Below, piece by piece: positions 10,763 to 22,164 of a stretch of 64,000 bases of DNA. The notes under the pieces were generated by a model. It ran no database searches. It was not told where the DNA came from and was given only the letters and a program-made list of their open reading frames with translations. Position numbers and translations under genes: made by a program. Each line of letters opens with the position of its first letter. Position 1 is the stretch's first letter. This DNA is from Cliona cf. orientalis (lineage: Eukaryota > Porifera > Demospongiae > Clionaida > Clionaidae): assembly GCA_963930775.1 (NCBI GenBank), contig OZ005692.1:4326135-4390134 (forward strand), written 5' to 3'.

Positions 10763-11675
10763 CATATTGGCTATGAATTGATAATAATAATGATCGATGA
10801 CATTGTGTAGCTACATGATGATTACGTAATAAATGTAGCAGGACTATAATAATAATTATTATTATAATTATCATGATCACTCACTATAGTCTTTCCTATC
10901 GACAACAATAATTATAATAATTCTATGACTTGAAAAACTTCCATGTTATGGTCATATGCATAACCATACTACTTCATCTGTGAACATGTGAGTGTGTGTT
11001 ATATACAGTAGCTATGTGTGTGCATGGGGGGGGGGGTGCATGTGTGCATACAATGTACTCACTTAATAGTTTCATCTTCCACTTTCTTCAGTTTCAACTC
11101 AGGATCACAACATTCAGTCTACATTAAAAGTATTAATTATTATACTTACTGTACAAAATATAATAATAATTACATCCCTATAGCTATATAGTAGCATTTT
11201 ACTTTTCTGAAACAGTAAAGGTATCGAATCATGAAATTTGGCACAGATACAGGTGAATATGGAAAAATTATTGATTCTATAATATTATTATTAATTTGTC
11301 ACCTGTTTTCATTTTCAAGTTACGCCACTTTAAAGCATTTGACGATTACGTATGTAACATTGCATAACTTAAGTATGCTATACTTACATACATAGTGACC
11401 CTTTACCATAATTATTATACAATGAAGCTATTATACTATGAACGTGGTAATCATTTCATATCATAATATTATTATACCTACCTCAAGAGCAAGTTCAATT
11501 CCTTCAGAGGAGGTAGGGAGGGAGAGAAAGAGGGGAGCTTGGAGGCCCAGAGGGACAAAAGAGGGGGAAGTTTCAAGAAGCGCGGGGCACAAAAGGCACC
11601 AGTGAGAACATTTGGACTTCTCAATGTCAGCCACTGAACACCAGAAAATGTAACTACGTACATTCTGCACAATTT
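10763..11675. other. AT-rich intergenic DNA
   Basis: Contains short TAATAATT runs, a GT-rich stretch and a G9 tract near 11027. No gene is seen. Confidence 0.4.
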
Positions 11676-12843
11676 CAGCTCGTTATGCTAGTCATTGAAA
11701 AGTATGATTGTGATCCTAATGTGATGCATAATATGATTGGGAACCTACTGCATTATGCTTGTCGATGTGGTAACAGTGATGTTGTTGAATATCTCATCAA
11801 TAAACAGCACCTGAGTCCATTAATGAGGGACTAGATGAACCAATTAGAACCACTTGATTATGCTGTAAACAATAACCATTATTATATTGCTTTGTACATC
11901 TGCCAGCACTGTATATCCTCAGATGAGATGCTTAATCCAAACAGAATAACGATGACTATTATTAATCTCATAAAGTATGTCATCAGTAAATGGACATGGG
12001 TATGTATTAAGAATGAGGCTCCAATGTGGAAAGTGCCGATGGGGACAGTATTTTTCAACTTGTGGGAAAGACCAAGACAATTGTCGCACATACAATGTAT
12101 GCCATCAGTAGTAGTGTCAAAAATACTAACTTCTCATTCTGCAGCTGTTGCATATTTTAAACCTGATTAATTTTGAGGACAGCTGATTTTGATTCAGTAC
12201 TTCAAGTTGTATGCCAGTCTCAAAGAATCATATTATCACAAATTTCTTCAACAGTGCTGATAAAGTGGCTAAGTGACTCCACTGAAATTGTTACATTAGA
12301 TGTTAATACACAATCATTATCTACGGCATATGGTAATAATCTCCTTGAACTAATATGTCAGTCTGAGAAATGCTTAAAGCAAAATTAATATCTTCAGCAG
12401 GATTTTTGAAATGGCTAAAGAAGAATATACTTTCCTTGGTGACTACAGCCATACCAGACTGCAAGACGGCTGAAGGTGACACCCTCCTTCAACTCATAAC
12501 ACGATCAGAAATGTCCATATCAAGAATTTCTTCACGAACGCTAGCAAAACTATTAAGTTATATATAGTAGGGAGATAACTATCAATGAAATAAAAAATGT
12601 TAATCCAAATTGGAAAACAGTGGATGGAGCTCACTTTCCTCATGCTCTCTGCCTATCCACTGTTGAATGTATCCAAGTAATCGAGCTTATGAAATATTAT
12701 ATACTGAATTATGGTTGGATTCCAGATTATTTTGACTGTGAAGGAAATACTGAAACGATCTGTTATTGTCCCTATCCCGAAATCTTCCGATACCTCTGTA
12801 CCAACCAATTACCGACCGATTTCGCTATTACCACTTCTCAGTA
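11676..12843 (+). pseudogene. Ankyrin-repeat gene remnant
   Basis: From 11676 the plus strand encodes classic ankyrin units such as GNLLHYACRCGNSDVVEYLI. An in-frame TAG near 11832 follows, then LEPLDYAVNNNHYYIALYIC. Downstream, in different frames, come repeated units of the type NNLLELICQSE and GDTLLQLITRSE, each followed by a serine/leucine helix (ISRISSRTLAKLL). This unit is repeated three times between 12173 and 12567. At least three frame breaks or stops separate the pieces. Ankyrin repeats mediate protein-protein binding, and in sponges they often belong to long NLR- or Roco-like proteins. This copy cannot make a full protein as written. It ends where LINE sequence begins. Confidence 0.65.
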
Positions 12844-12879
12844 AGCTTCTTGAGCGCAGCATATTTATGAAATAATTCT

Positions 12880-13640
12880 GCATCACGTGTTATCAAATGG
12901 GATCTTAACCCCCACCCAGTGGGGATTCCTAGAGGGAAAATCTACCATAACAGCCTAGATAAAGTGCACTGACGACTGGCTCAGGTGTTTGGAGGATGGC
13001 AACGACATATGTGCAGTGTTTTTCGACTGTCGAAAAGCGTTCGATTCCGTCCCTCACCGCCCCTGGTCGTAAAATTAAGATCTTACGGACTTGATGACTG
13101 CATAATTTTTGGATTAAACACTATCTTGCAGAGAGGTTTCAGGTGGTTGCTGTGGATGGTTCCGAATCCAATCCCTTACCTGTTCTCTCTGGGGTTCCTC
13201 AGGGCTCTGTTCTTGGGCCGTTAGCTACTCTTTTTACTTTACATCAAATTGAATGACCTCCCCGATGTTATACAAGACACACTATCACGTCTGAATCTCT
13301 TTGCTGATGATGTTCTACTTTAACGGACTGTCACATGTGCAGCCGACTTTCTCCTTCTGCAGCAAGTGATTGGTTGCATTGAGAAGTGGTCAACAGACAA
13401 CTACCTTGACTTTAACATTTTCAAGTGTAAATATATGATTGTTTCATGTAAGAGGAACCCTCCAGAACCAGTCGTCCCACTCAAGCTCTTTTGACAGTGC
13501 ACTAAATCAAGTTGATAATTACAAGTATCTTGGCGTGCGCAGTCTCTGGCAGCTGTCCTCTTCAACTGCACAAGTATCAAAAAGGAATAAACCAATTGCT
13601 AGAAGCTGTCAGAGTGGTATGTACCTCGAAATCTCTTACG
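12880..13640 (+). pseudogene. Non-LTR retrotransposon (LINE) reverse transcriptase fragment
   Basis: Broken frames give diagnostic RT pieces in order: QWGFLEGKSTITA near 12920, DICAVFFDCRKAFDSVPHRP near 13000, a GVPQGSVLGPL-like segment near 13195-13225, LFADDVLL near 13300 (the FADD catalytic box), then KCKYMIVSCKRNPPEP near 13420. Stops and shifts interrupt every block. The order matches Jockey/CR1-type LINEs and the better-preserved minus-strand copy at 36022-37233. It is truncated at both ends. Confidence 0.75.
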
Positions 13641-13885
13641 TGTGAATAATAATAAATATTCTACTTTCTAGCATCCTTTCATTCACCCAATTGAGTGAAT
13701 AGACTATCTAGTTGACCATATGCTCCTGATGATGGTCCAGCCTCAACGAAACGATGGCTCCTTAAAAGACATAATTTACAATGTATGTACTCTAGCACTC
13801 CTGGGCACCTAGAAAAATTATTTATACCCGTCAGAATAGTATTAAATTTGTTTATAGTTAATGATTGCATGTGTATGCACATTAG

Positions 13886-14720
13886 GCTGGTCATCCAACT
13901 GTGACTTGGTCTCAGAAGTATGCTTGTCGCTGTAGGGTACTTTCCACCGACAAGATAGCTCAATATGGAAGACACGTTCTTGAGGTAAAGATTTGCTCCC
14001 TGATATCACCAGCTACTAGATATGACTAAAAGTAACTTAGCTATTACTCTGGCATAAACGACATGTTATATACTGCTGTAGGCAATGATGTTTCTGTATA
14101 GCATTGCCAAGCATTTCCCAATGCTGGGCCACGTTCAGAGTGGTAATATCTTTGTCGTCATTGATGTCTGTCAGCTTGGAGGCTACAAGACCAGACTCTT
14201 TATAAGATGCAAAGACCATTTGGATAGATTTGATACAATTCTATTCGGTGAGTCAAATTCTCATAATATCAGTGTCTAGCAAAATTATTGTTTCGATCTT
14301 TCTTTTTGGATACTAGCTAGTCCCTCCTTGCATGCTTAAGGGATGCTTGTGAGATTAGCACTAGTTTTGATATCCACCCATGACATACGTTTTGTTGTGT
14401 AAATTTCCCTTCTTTTTTACATTTCAGGTCATCTTATCTTTGAGATTCTCATAATATCAGTGTCTAGCAAAATTATTGTTTCGATCTTTCTTTTTGGATA
14501 CTAGCTAGTCCCTCCTTGCATGCTTAAGGGATGCTTGTGAGATTAGCACTAGTTTTGATATCCACCCATGACATACGTTTTGTTGTGTAAATTTCCCTTC
14601 TTTTTTACATTTCAGGTCATCTTATCTTTGAGATGGCCACCGGGTATGAGTTGATCCAGATTTGACCTGGAGCTGGGGAGTACACGATGGTGCCTAAGGC
14701 TATTAGGCCAATACTGCAGT
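13886..14720 (+). pseudogene. PXK-like (PX-domain kinase-like) pseudokinase fragment
   Basis: Three exons with good splice sites: 13886-13984, 14082-14247 and 14616-about 14720. They encode TDKIAQYGRHVLE, then MFLYSIAKHFPMLGHVQSGN and CKDHLDRFDTILFGHLIFEM ATGYEL. This matches the helix E to helix F part of the PXK/Slob-type pseudokinases, where a GH-x-x-SN-type loop replaces the usual HRD and FGHLLYEM follows. Exon 3 then hits TGA at 14661-14663. Adding one base in each of two short T runs would restore a reasonable reading, so it is either a decayed copy or one with sequencing indels. The second intron and its acceptor are duplicated in tandem. N-terminal exons were not found. Confidence 0.5.
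14257..14632 (+). repeat. 188-bp tandem duplication covering intron end, acceptor and exon start
   Basis: 14257-14444 and 14445-14632 read as exact copies. Each contains most of the intron, the polypyrimidine tract, the acceptor CATTTCAG and the first 17 bases of the next exon. Only the second copy continues into the rest of the exon. Confidence 0.9.
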
Positions 14721-14870
14721 TAACCACTTAATATCATGCATTATAGTGAGCCATTAAGCTACTACAGATATCGCATTTTCATTTAGATAATAGCTCAAGA
14801 TTTCTTTGACAATCTTCTACCAGAATTTTAGAACTTTGACCCTGCTTCAGTGAGTCAAAATTCCAACATC

Positions 14871-14929
14871 TGATTCAATGTACTAAACTTCACCGCTATA
14901 ATAGCGGTAAAGTTTAGTACATTGAATCA
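14871..14929. repeat. Near-perfect hairpin
   Basis: Arms of about 28 bases (tgattcaatgtactaaact and its complement) meet at a loop of two or three bases. No ORF is present. Confidence 0.85.
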
Positions 14930-14943
14930 GTATTTGTACACAG

Positions 14944-15204
14944 GTTCAGTTGACTGATCCCATGAAGATAGTTTTGGAGAAGGTCTGTAAGAATAAGCCA
15001 CATCAGCAGAAGGCGCCAAAGAGCCGCCTGGTTGAAGGGGTTGATCATGATGATGGTGGACACACGGCTGGTTCATGGAAGGACAGAATGCCCAGGACGA
15101 TACATCAGCTCTTCAGTAGCAAGAAAGAGAAGTACCCAATCAGCTCTCAGATGTCACCTGATACGAATGAACCTTTTCTTCGTGGTGGTGGCAACCAGCC
15201 GTAA
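14944..15204 (+). CDS. Orphan C-terminal exon, family not recognised
   Basis: After an acceptor (TACACAG|GTTCAG) an open frame of 86 residues runs to a TAA. The segment is basic and polar (DPMKIVLEKVCKNKP, then a His/Asp/Gly linker, then SWKDRMPRTIHQLFSSKKEK) and looks cytosolic. It may be the tail of the PXK-like gene just upstream or of another gene. There is no domain I can name. Confidence 0.35.
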   Translation, partial: VQLTDPMKIVLEKVCKNKPHQQKAPKSRLVEGVDHDDGGHTAGSWKDRMPRTIHQLFSSKKEKYPISSQMSPDTNEPFLRGGGNQP

Positions 15205-15309
15205 CTGAGTTAGCACAACTACTATGACTAGAAGCTAAATTTGTGTGTGTGTTAATGATACTTTGTAATTACAGTGTGTATACCTGTGCATAATTATACA
15301 TGGCACCAT

Positions 15310-15605
15310 AAAAACGACGCTCCCATGGAGACAGTGAGCCTCATAGTGCCCTCTTTGATATGACATTGTGCTCTTTAAAAACTGTGTATATACTATATAG
15401 CGCAATGACACCTGAAACCACAGTTGGCTCAAGCAGGAATTGGTGCAACGTGTGCATGTGAAGAATGATGCTCCCATGGAGATAGTGGGCCCTTGAAATA
15501 CGACATTGTGTTATTTTAAATACAGTGTGTATACCTGTGCATATGCACATTGTCAATACTGTAAAGAATGGTGCTCCCATAGAGACAATTGGTTCTACAG
15601 TGGTC
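15310..15605. repeat. Degenerate tandem repeat, about three units
   Basis: The phrase gctcccatggagacagtg recurs, diverged, near 15319, 15470 and 15571. Each is followed by similar gacattgtg... sequence. No function is evident. Confidence 0.5.
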
Positions 15606-15675
15606 TTTGAAATAATATTATTATTATAATATTATATCATTATGATAGCAAAAACAAGTGAATCACTAATCTAAT

Positions 15676-15767
15676 GTGGGTTGCCTCAGTTGCACTACCA
15701 CGTACATTAACTCCCATCGATGGGAGTTAATGTACGTGGTATATATAGTACAACTGAGGGAACCCAC
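15676..15767. repeat. Hairpin 1 of an adjacent pair
   Basis: The arms pair gtgggttgcctcagttg with its complement, and inner arms surround catcgatg. There is a near-perfect fold of about 45 bases per arm. Confidence 0.8.
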
Positions 15768-15832
15768 TGATATAGTATCCGGATTATGAGAACTATGATA
15801 TCATAGTTCTCATAATCCAGAAACTATATCAG
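15767..15832. repeat. Hairpin 2 of an adjacent pair
   Basis: ctgatatagt...ggattatgagaactatga is followed directly by its inverted copy, centred on gatatc. It abuts hairpin 1. Confidence 0.8.
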
Positions 15833-16533
15833 TACGTCAAACTTGCCAGCTTGTAAGTAGCTATCAAACTGGCGTATTCTATTACTCCCATGATGTATGA
15901 TTTCAGCAATTATACAATGCATGTACCATATCAAAAAGTTTTATACTACCAGTGATCATGCATACTAGTGTGCTAACACAATAAAGATGGTGTGGGTAGG
16001 CGTGACTGGCTGTGATTGACGCCTCCGTTCTATGTATCCTCCACTGTATTGTATTACGAAGGAAGATTTCCGAATGTCCCAGCTTCTGAACGAATCGGCA
16101 GAAAGGCCATAATAGATGAGATCACCACTCCTGTTCCCTGTGAATCTCCGTTCTTTCAGGTTCCTGATGGTGCCCTATTTTTTTTTCTTGCAAGCCTCTG
16201 TACTCGAGATATTAACGCGGAAAAGCGGGACACTCCCGATTTTTCCATATATGCTAATATTAAATTTTTGCGCAAAATCGGCAGAGAGACAAAGCTCCTC
16301 CTACTTGTATGCTTGGTATTGGTGCATAGCTAGTGATGCAAAGAAAGTGATGCTGGCCTATTTTTTTTTATATGGTGCACCTGGAAGCAGAAAATGACAA
16401 AGAACAAATCTATTTCCATAGAGATAATACATTGACTGAATGTGTCATTTGTGTGAAAAAGTGTGAGCTTGAGCAAATGATCACCAACTTCTTGATATGT
16501 CTGCCTAAAATTAATGTAACTATAATAATATTA

Positions 16534-16982
16534 TACCGTAAACTCTGGTTATTAAGCGCACCTCGCTATTAAGCGCATATTATTTATTAAGCGCATGCTC
16601 TCTTCTCGTAACAAGCTATTGCTTAATAAGCGCATGCGCTTGATAGGCGTGGCGTTCTATGAACCTGACCTTGACCGGCTGGAAAGTATGTGGAGTCCAG
16701 ATATCTTTGGAGAAATGATGGCCATATCATGCAAGAAGATATCGCGTTTCAGACAAATCGCCAGCACTCAGTCTGGTCGTCTTGAGCCGCAGCTGTAAAC
16801 GCTAAAGAGCTCGATCGATCTAGCCAGCTATCACTAGCGCGAGCGGGCCTCGCATCCATCACGTGCCCGAACGTTTGTGGGCGTGGTTATGTGCCATATA
16901 AGCGCATATCCTTTATTAAGCGCATACTGTCGTTCCGTTTACCGCTATAAGCGCATGCGCTTATTAACCAGATTATACGGTA
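16534..16982. mobile_element. MITE with TA-CCGTAAACTCTGG ends (copy 1)
   Basis: The left end ccgtaaactctggttatta and the right end taaccagattatacgg are inverted copies flanked by TA. The interior has many AAGCGCAT repeats. It is the same family as 37498-37910, sharing the ggcgtggcgttctatgaa and gctgtaaacgctaaag blocks. Confidence 0.8.
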
Positions 16983-17665
16983 TGCACATAGAGTGTATAC
17001 ATGAATTCGAGAACACTCGTGGGACATGTCAAGTGGCCGGTAGTATAATATGCCAGTTGCTATTTGAGAACACTCATGGGACAAGTGGTACGTGCAAATA
17101 TGCCAGTTTGTTATTCACAAACTGCCAGGGGGATGTTTAACATACATATTATAGTAGTATAACTATGACGGGAGTATAGCGTGTGCAATTGAAGTAACCC
17201 ACATTAGTTTATGATAATTATTATGATCCACTTGTTTTTACTATGAGCTAGCTATAGTATGCACGTAAACGTTATGGCCACAATTACCACTACATACATT
17301 AATTAGCATTCTTTTGCAATCATCAAATTTGTTGTAGTATCTTGATACTGCAGGTTATGCATTCTCAGTTGCATGACCTTCCCATGCAGATGATCTTTTG
17401 AAATACAATTGTCCAAGTCATCCGCTCTACCATGATAGCTAGATCACTTCCAAGAAATTCACTAAACTTTGTCGAAGCTGCTGGCAGTTCCCAGTATTCA
17501 TGATCATGGAAACTATTAGTACAATACTCTTATGGTCCAGTAGCTAATTGATGATTCTTGAGAAATCCCAATTAAGTGGTTGCACTCAGTCTAGTGAGGT
17601 AGTCAAGTCAGTGGCCATTATATAGTACAATAATATGGCTAGTACATAACTGAAGCTCGTGTGTC

Positions 17666-17674
17666 TATATAAAG
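17666..17674 (+). promoter_or_regulatory. TATA box upstream of the beta-helix pseudogene
   Basis: TATATAAAG lies 122 bases upstream of the ATG at 17788, which starts a signal peptide. This spacing allows a normal 5' UTR. Confidence 0.4.
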
Positions 17675-17787
17675 AGAATCATACCAGATTTTTTGTCCAG
17701 TAGCTTGATAATAAAAATTTAATAGAAACAGTGCTCTTGTTTGATCAGCTACTAGTGGCTAAATTAAACCTTCGTGAAAATTTTAAA

Positions 17788-18350
17788 ATGAGTTGTTTTC
17801 CCATCTGCAATCTGTTGCTGTCCCTCTTGGTGTACGCTGACTCAGTAAACAGCCAGCAGGCACACTACTACATCACACCTTCACTGAGTGTCCACTGTCT
17901 TGGAGATCCCTGCCTTACTCTACCACAGTTGACTGCTAATTCCACCAGCTACCTCGGCAATGAAACTAATGTATTTCTCTTCTTACTGCCGGGAAATCAC
18001 AGACTTGATGGAGAGCTCTCTCTGTCTCATGCAGACAACTTCTCAATGACAAAGGTCATAGGAGGCAATGGAACTGTGTAGAATGTGACAGTCAGTCAGG
18101 AAAATTCAATATCAGTGCGACAACATTTGCTATGATAAAAGGATCTGCACTTTGTTGGCTGTGGAGGTAACAGAGTTAGCCAAGTGGAGCAGGTTATAGT
18201 TGAAGACACCATCTTCGAGGGTGTGGAAGGCAGAGGCACAGCACTAGTGCTGAATCAAGTGACTGATGCTAGGATTTCAAGAAGTTTATTCCTTTCCAAT
18301 ACCCACGCTAGCACATTTGAGGATCATGATATCACAAACTTTACATACCT
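17788..18350 (+). pseudogene. Fragment 1: signal peptide and N-terminal beta-helix
   Basis: The ATG at 17788 begins MSCFPICNLLLSLLVYADS, a clear signal peptide. HYYITPSLSVHCLGDPCLTL and FLLPGNHRLDGELSL follow, parallel to the paralogue's CCLTLQEY and FEPGEHKLNSSL. A TAG stops the frame at 18079-18081. Homology resumes in another frame from about 18140 (VEQVIVEDTIFEG, ARISRSLFLSNTHAS). It is cut by the insertion at 18351. Confidence 0.75.
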
Positions 18351-19016
18351 TAAGGTTACGGGATAGTATTCAACGCGCTATTTATAAATGATTGCGCACG
18401 GACACAATTCACGTATGTTTTAATGTGGTTTTGTCAGAAACGCGAACGAGTGTCGACCATTTCCAGAAGTAAACAAAAGTCCGAATTTCTGCGTCAAGTT
18501 TTGAAGACTAGAGACTCGAACGAACTGACCTCGCTGTGGTTCACGCTAGTCCATCGATCGGAGCAGTGCCAAGTATAGCGTTTTTTCGAAAACTCTAAGA
18601 TGGTGAGTCGTCAGACAAGGTTTTGTCCTGGAGGGCCGCCATTAAGCGAGTCACATGGCAGCTGAGCAGTAAGTTTTTATGTTCGCTTTCTGTTCGTGTA
18701 ACTCGATAGAGTTCAAACGCTATACTTGGCACTGTAGAGACTCGTAAGCTATCGTTTCGTTTGTATATCATTACACAGAGGCTGTTTACCTCGGCAAAAA
18801 TTGACGCAGAAAATTGCAAAACTTACCCGCGCTTGCAGACAGACAGTGGCAGGTTTGCTTTTCGTTTTTGTGGACCACGGGGCAGCCATCAGGAGAGCTA
18901 CTTACCTGTGCCTTGACTGTGCAAAGAACGTGGACAAAAACTGGAATATAACTGTCTCATTTATTATTCATGTGAACTTTGACCATGCGTGGGCGGAACA
19001 CTATCCCGTAACCTTA
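18351..19016. mobile_element. Inverted-repeat DNA transposon flanked by TTAA
   Basis: The left end TTAA-GGTTACGGGATAGT and the right end ACTATCCCGTAACC-TTAA are perfect inverted copies, with TTAA (or TA) directly repeated on both sides. The two internal ORFs (about 75 codons each, opposite strands) show no known domain. It interrupts the beta-helix gene. Confidence 0.8.
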
Positions 19017-20566
19017 AAGATATACTGAACTACCTCTATCTAAATCGAGATCGATCCCTTGCAGTTGGTGGTGCATTGTACACAGCCTTCAGCAATGTTT
19101 CAATTGTTAGTAGCAAGTTCACAGACAATAGAGCTGAGATAGGAGGAGCACTGTTTGCCCACAATAGCAGTCTCCGTGTTTTTGAAAGCATTTGCAGCTA
19201 CAATAAAGCCAATTTTGCTGGGGCCATGATCACATCTGAATCCTTAATCAAATTCAAAAATAGCAATTTTGTTGAAAATGCAGCCATGATCCACGGTGGA
19301 GCGATGATAGCATATAGAGACTCGTTCAGTATCAATGGTACCACTTTTACTAGCAATAATGCCAACAGAACTGGGGCTTATGGTGGAGTCATGGTAATAT
19401 ATGAGTCATCATATAATATTACCAATAGTACTTTTACTAACAACTGTGCAGCTACTAGTGGTGGTGTCATGCTGACATCTGATGCGTCATTCAATATCAC
19501 CAACAGTACTTTTACCAATAACAGTGCAACCTTTGGTGTTGCCACGGGAATATCCGAATCGTCATTTAATATCACCAGCAGTACTTTTATTAACAATAGT
19601 GCAGCTCGTAGTGGTGGTGTCATATTCACATATGATTCGTTATTTAATATCACCAGCAGTACTTTTACTAACAACAGTGCAGCTTATAATGGTGGTGTCA
19701 TGTTCACATCTAATTCGTCATTAATTTTGATATCACCAGCAGTACTTTTACTAACTGCAGTGCAGCTTTTGATGGTGGTGTCATGGACACATTTAATTCA
19801 TCATTTAATATCGCCAGCAGCACCTTTACTAATAACAATGCAGCTGATAGTGGTGGTGTCATTTACACATTTTTTGATTCGACATTTATTATCACCAACA
19901 GTACTTTTACTAACAACAGTGCAACTTATCGTGGTGGTATCGCATACATTATCGAAGCTTCATTGTTTAACATTACTGGCAGCAGTTTTTATGCTAACAA
20001 AGCTAACAGCTATGGAGGAATAATGGTTACTATAGAAAGCTCCACACATATTGTTAATGGTACATTCGATTATAATTCAGGATCACTCTATATTTTCAAC
20101 AGTAACCTCACTTTCAGTGGCTACACAAGATTTGCGAACTGTGCAGAACAATAAAAAAAACAGCTGGTGATCGAGAAGAAGGAGGGGCAATCACAAGCTT
20201 CCAATCGACCGTGATCTTTACTGGGGTAAGCAGTTTATCAAACAACCAAGCAAGGCATGGTGGAGCAATATTAGCCATTGAAAGTAAAGTAATGATGTAT
20301 GGTGAAATAACAATAGCCAACAACACAGCCACAGTTAGCGTTGGAGGTGGGATTTCTCTCCAACAAAGTGATCTGGAAGTCAGGGGAAACTGTATCATCT
20401 CTGACAACGATGCTGTGAGGGGTGGAGGAATCCATGCCATTAGTTCAACAATTACCGTATATCAACCAGGGACACTTCAATTCATCAACAACAGAGCAAA
20501 AAATGGAAGTGGATTTTATTTAGAAGCTAATGCCAAATTGTATGTCCTAAAACATACCTACTTTAA
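19017..20566 (+). pseudogene. Fragment 2: tandem beta-helix (Pmp-like) repeats
   Basis: The sequence opens with VGGALYTAFSNVSIVSSKFT and continues with about a dozen units of roughly 28 residues. Each holds an FTNNSA block and a GGV or GGA block (consensus SSFNITxSTFTNNSAxxxGG). The FxxN and GGA pattern is that of chlamydial polymorphic membrane protein repeats, and the spacing fits a right-handed beta-helix. The DNA of neighbouring units is nearly identical (84-bp period, 19400-19960). A frame shift lies near 19729 and another in an A8 run at 20153-20160. After that VSSLSNNQARHGGAILAIES continues. It ends at the TTAA of the next insertion. Confidence 0.8.
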
Positions 20567-21306
20567 GGTACCATTAAATTGCGTGGGCGTGAGGTGGGGG
20601 ATATGACACCTAAACCACATCAAAGTCATTAGTGAGGTGCATGGTGTGTAACCACGCCCTTTTAATTGCACAGGTCTCAGGGGTGTGGCTGCTAGAGCCG
20701 GAAGTGTTCATTTAATATCCTCCATGGACCGGAAGCCGAGCCGGAAGGGAGGGGCCAGGCCACGCCCAAAACAGCCCCACCCTGTTCCCCAAGGACCACC
20801 ATTCTCAATCAAGTGCCTACTAACCACCGGATGTCCACCGGAAGCCCACAATCAATCCCAATTAAAACACACAGCTTCCTCAAGGCCAAAACACACACAA
20901 ACACTTGGAGGCCGTTCTGCCACACCGCCCACGCAAGAGCTCACCTCATTTCCTGTGTGGGCGGAGTAACAACACGTCATCGCAACCACATCCGCTTCAA
21001 ACCATCGTCAGCTTCCGTCCAGCCGTACAGGCCCCTCGATCGCACCGCCGTACAGTGCCTCATTAACAGACATGGCCTCACCTTTGACCTCCTGCCACGC
21101 CCCCAAAGCCTCCTCGCGGGGTTCAAAGGTCACCACCGCTTCCGGGACACGCCCACCTATCGCCGAGGCCAAGTCCCAGGCGCCGATGTCCAAGCACTGG
21201 CCCGTGAAGCCACGCCCAATCGGAAGCAATAAAACCTGCATTAACGCACACGCGCACACTCCACACAGTGCCAGGAACACGCCCACATGCTTAATTAGGC
21301 CTAATA

Positions 21307-21337
<31 letters not shown>

Positions 21338-21581
21338 GTCGTTGCGGTTAATAGTTAAGAAAGAATGCTTTGATCTTGCTTTGATGTGGGCAATTACCGG
21401 CCTTTTCTTCAGGGGCCACTTCCGGTCGCTAATTACACGCGCATAATCATCCCTGGCCGATTCTGGACACGCCCACCTTCGACCAAAAGCACTCGTATGG
21501 CCTCTTCGGCCACGCCCCTTCACGATTCGCTAATTGAATTAGCCATTCCTGACGCTCACGCCCACGCAATTAAATGGTACC
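20567..21581. mobile_element. TTAA-flanked non-autonomous DNA transposon (copy 1)
   Basis: The ends GGTACCATTAAATTGCGTGG and its complement are inverted, with TTAA directly repeated outside (20563-20566 and 21582-21585). The interior is GC-richer than the surroundings and has a T-run of about 32 at 21309-21337. The ORFs inside (94, 139, 171 codons) recur in the other copy but resemble no transposase. Nearly identical sequence is present at 49087-50613. Confidence 0.85.
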
Positions 21582-22164
21582 TTAAGCTTTCTACTATGCC
21601 ATATACTGTGTACAGCAGATAAGTTTTAAACACGACATAGCGTAAGCCGTCGATTATCGACGATAATTCATACTTACTTGCGTATCTTCACAATGGAATG
21701 TCCGACGAACACGATTCTTGCACCTATCAGCAGCCTGGAACACCCCCCTATCCTTCGAGCATCTCTCAGAGAAGTTGCCATTTTCAGAGTTTGAGCGGCA
21801 AGCCAACCATCAGGGCAGGTAATATATTATTTATCGATCACCCGTATCTAACATCGTCCACACATACAAAATGCCATTCCAATTATCGACCAGATTGGAA
21901 AGGCGTGTCCATAACTCTTTGTAGGAACGATCCAGCGGTTCCATATATGTAAGATACAAAGTTCAACTAACTCTAAATAAGCGTATATTGTTTTGATCTA
22001 GAAATATTTGACAATTCATTTTATATAGTACACAATACTGTGCATACGTGCATACATTGCAATTACTACACGCAAGCGCGTGCAAACGTAAACAATATTT
22101 TTGTTGACAGTGAATCAAGGTTCAACAGTCCAGAAATGGGGCTTGCATGAAGGGATGCATGGAG

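Larger units (their letters stand above)
15645..17250. mobile_element. Large inverted-repeat element with nested MITE
   Basis: The left flank (aaaacaagtgaatca...taatgtgggttgcctcagtt) is mirrored at the right (aattgaagtaacccacatta...gatccacttgttttt). The interior holds hairpins, a possible 105-codon ORF (16016-16333) with no recognisable domain, and the nested MITE at 16534. No transposase is seen. Confidence 0.4.

Noticed and set aside
10410-10781. 123-codon ORF as a single gene
   Set aside because: Its C-terminal half is out of frame with the more convincing membrane-span exon at 10652-10762, and the N-terminal half has no motif.
20685-21523. ORFs of 94, 139 and 171 codons in the TTAA transposon, conserved in both copies
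   Set aside because: Conservation follows from near-identical DNA. The ORFs overlap on both strands, one includes a poly-T encoded lysine run, and none resembles a transposase.
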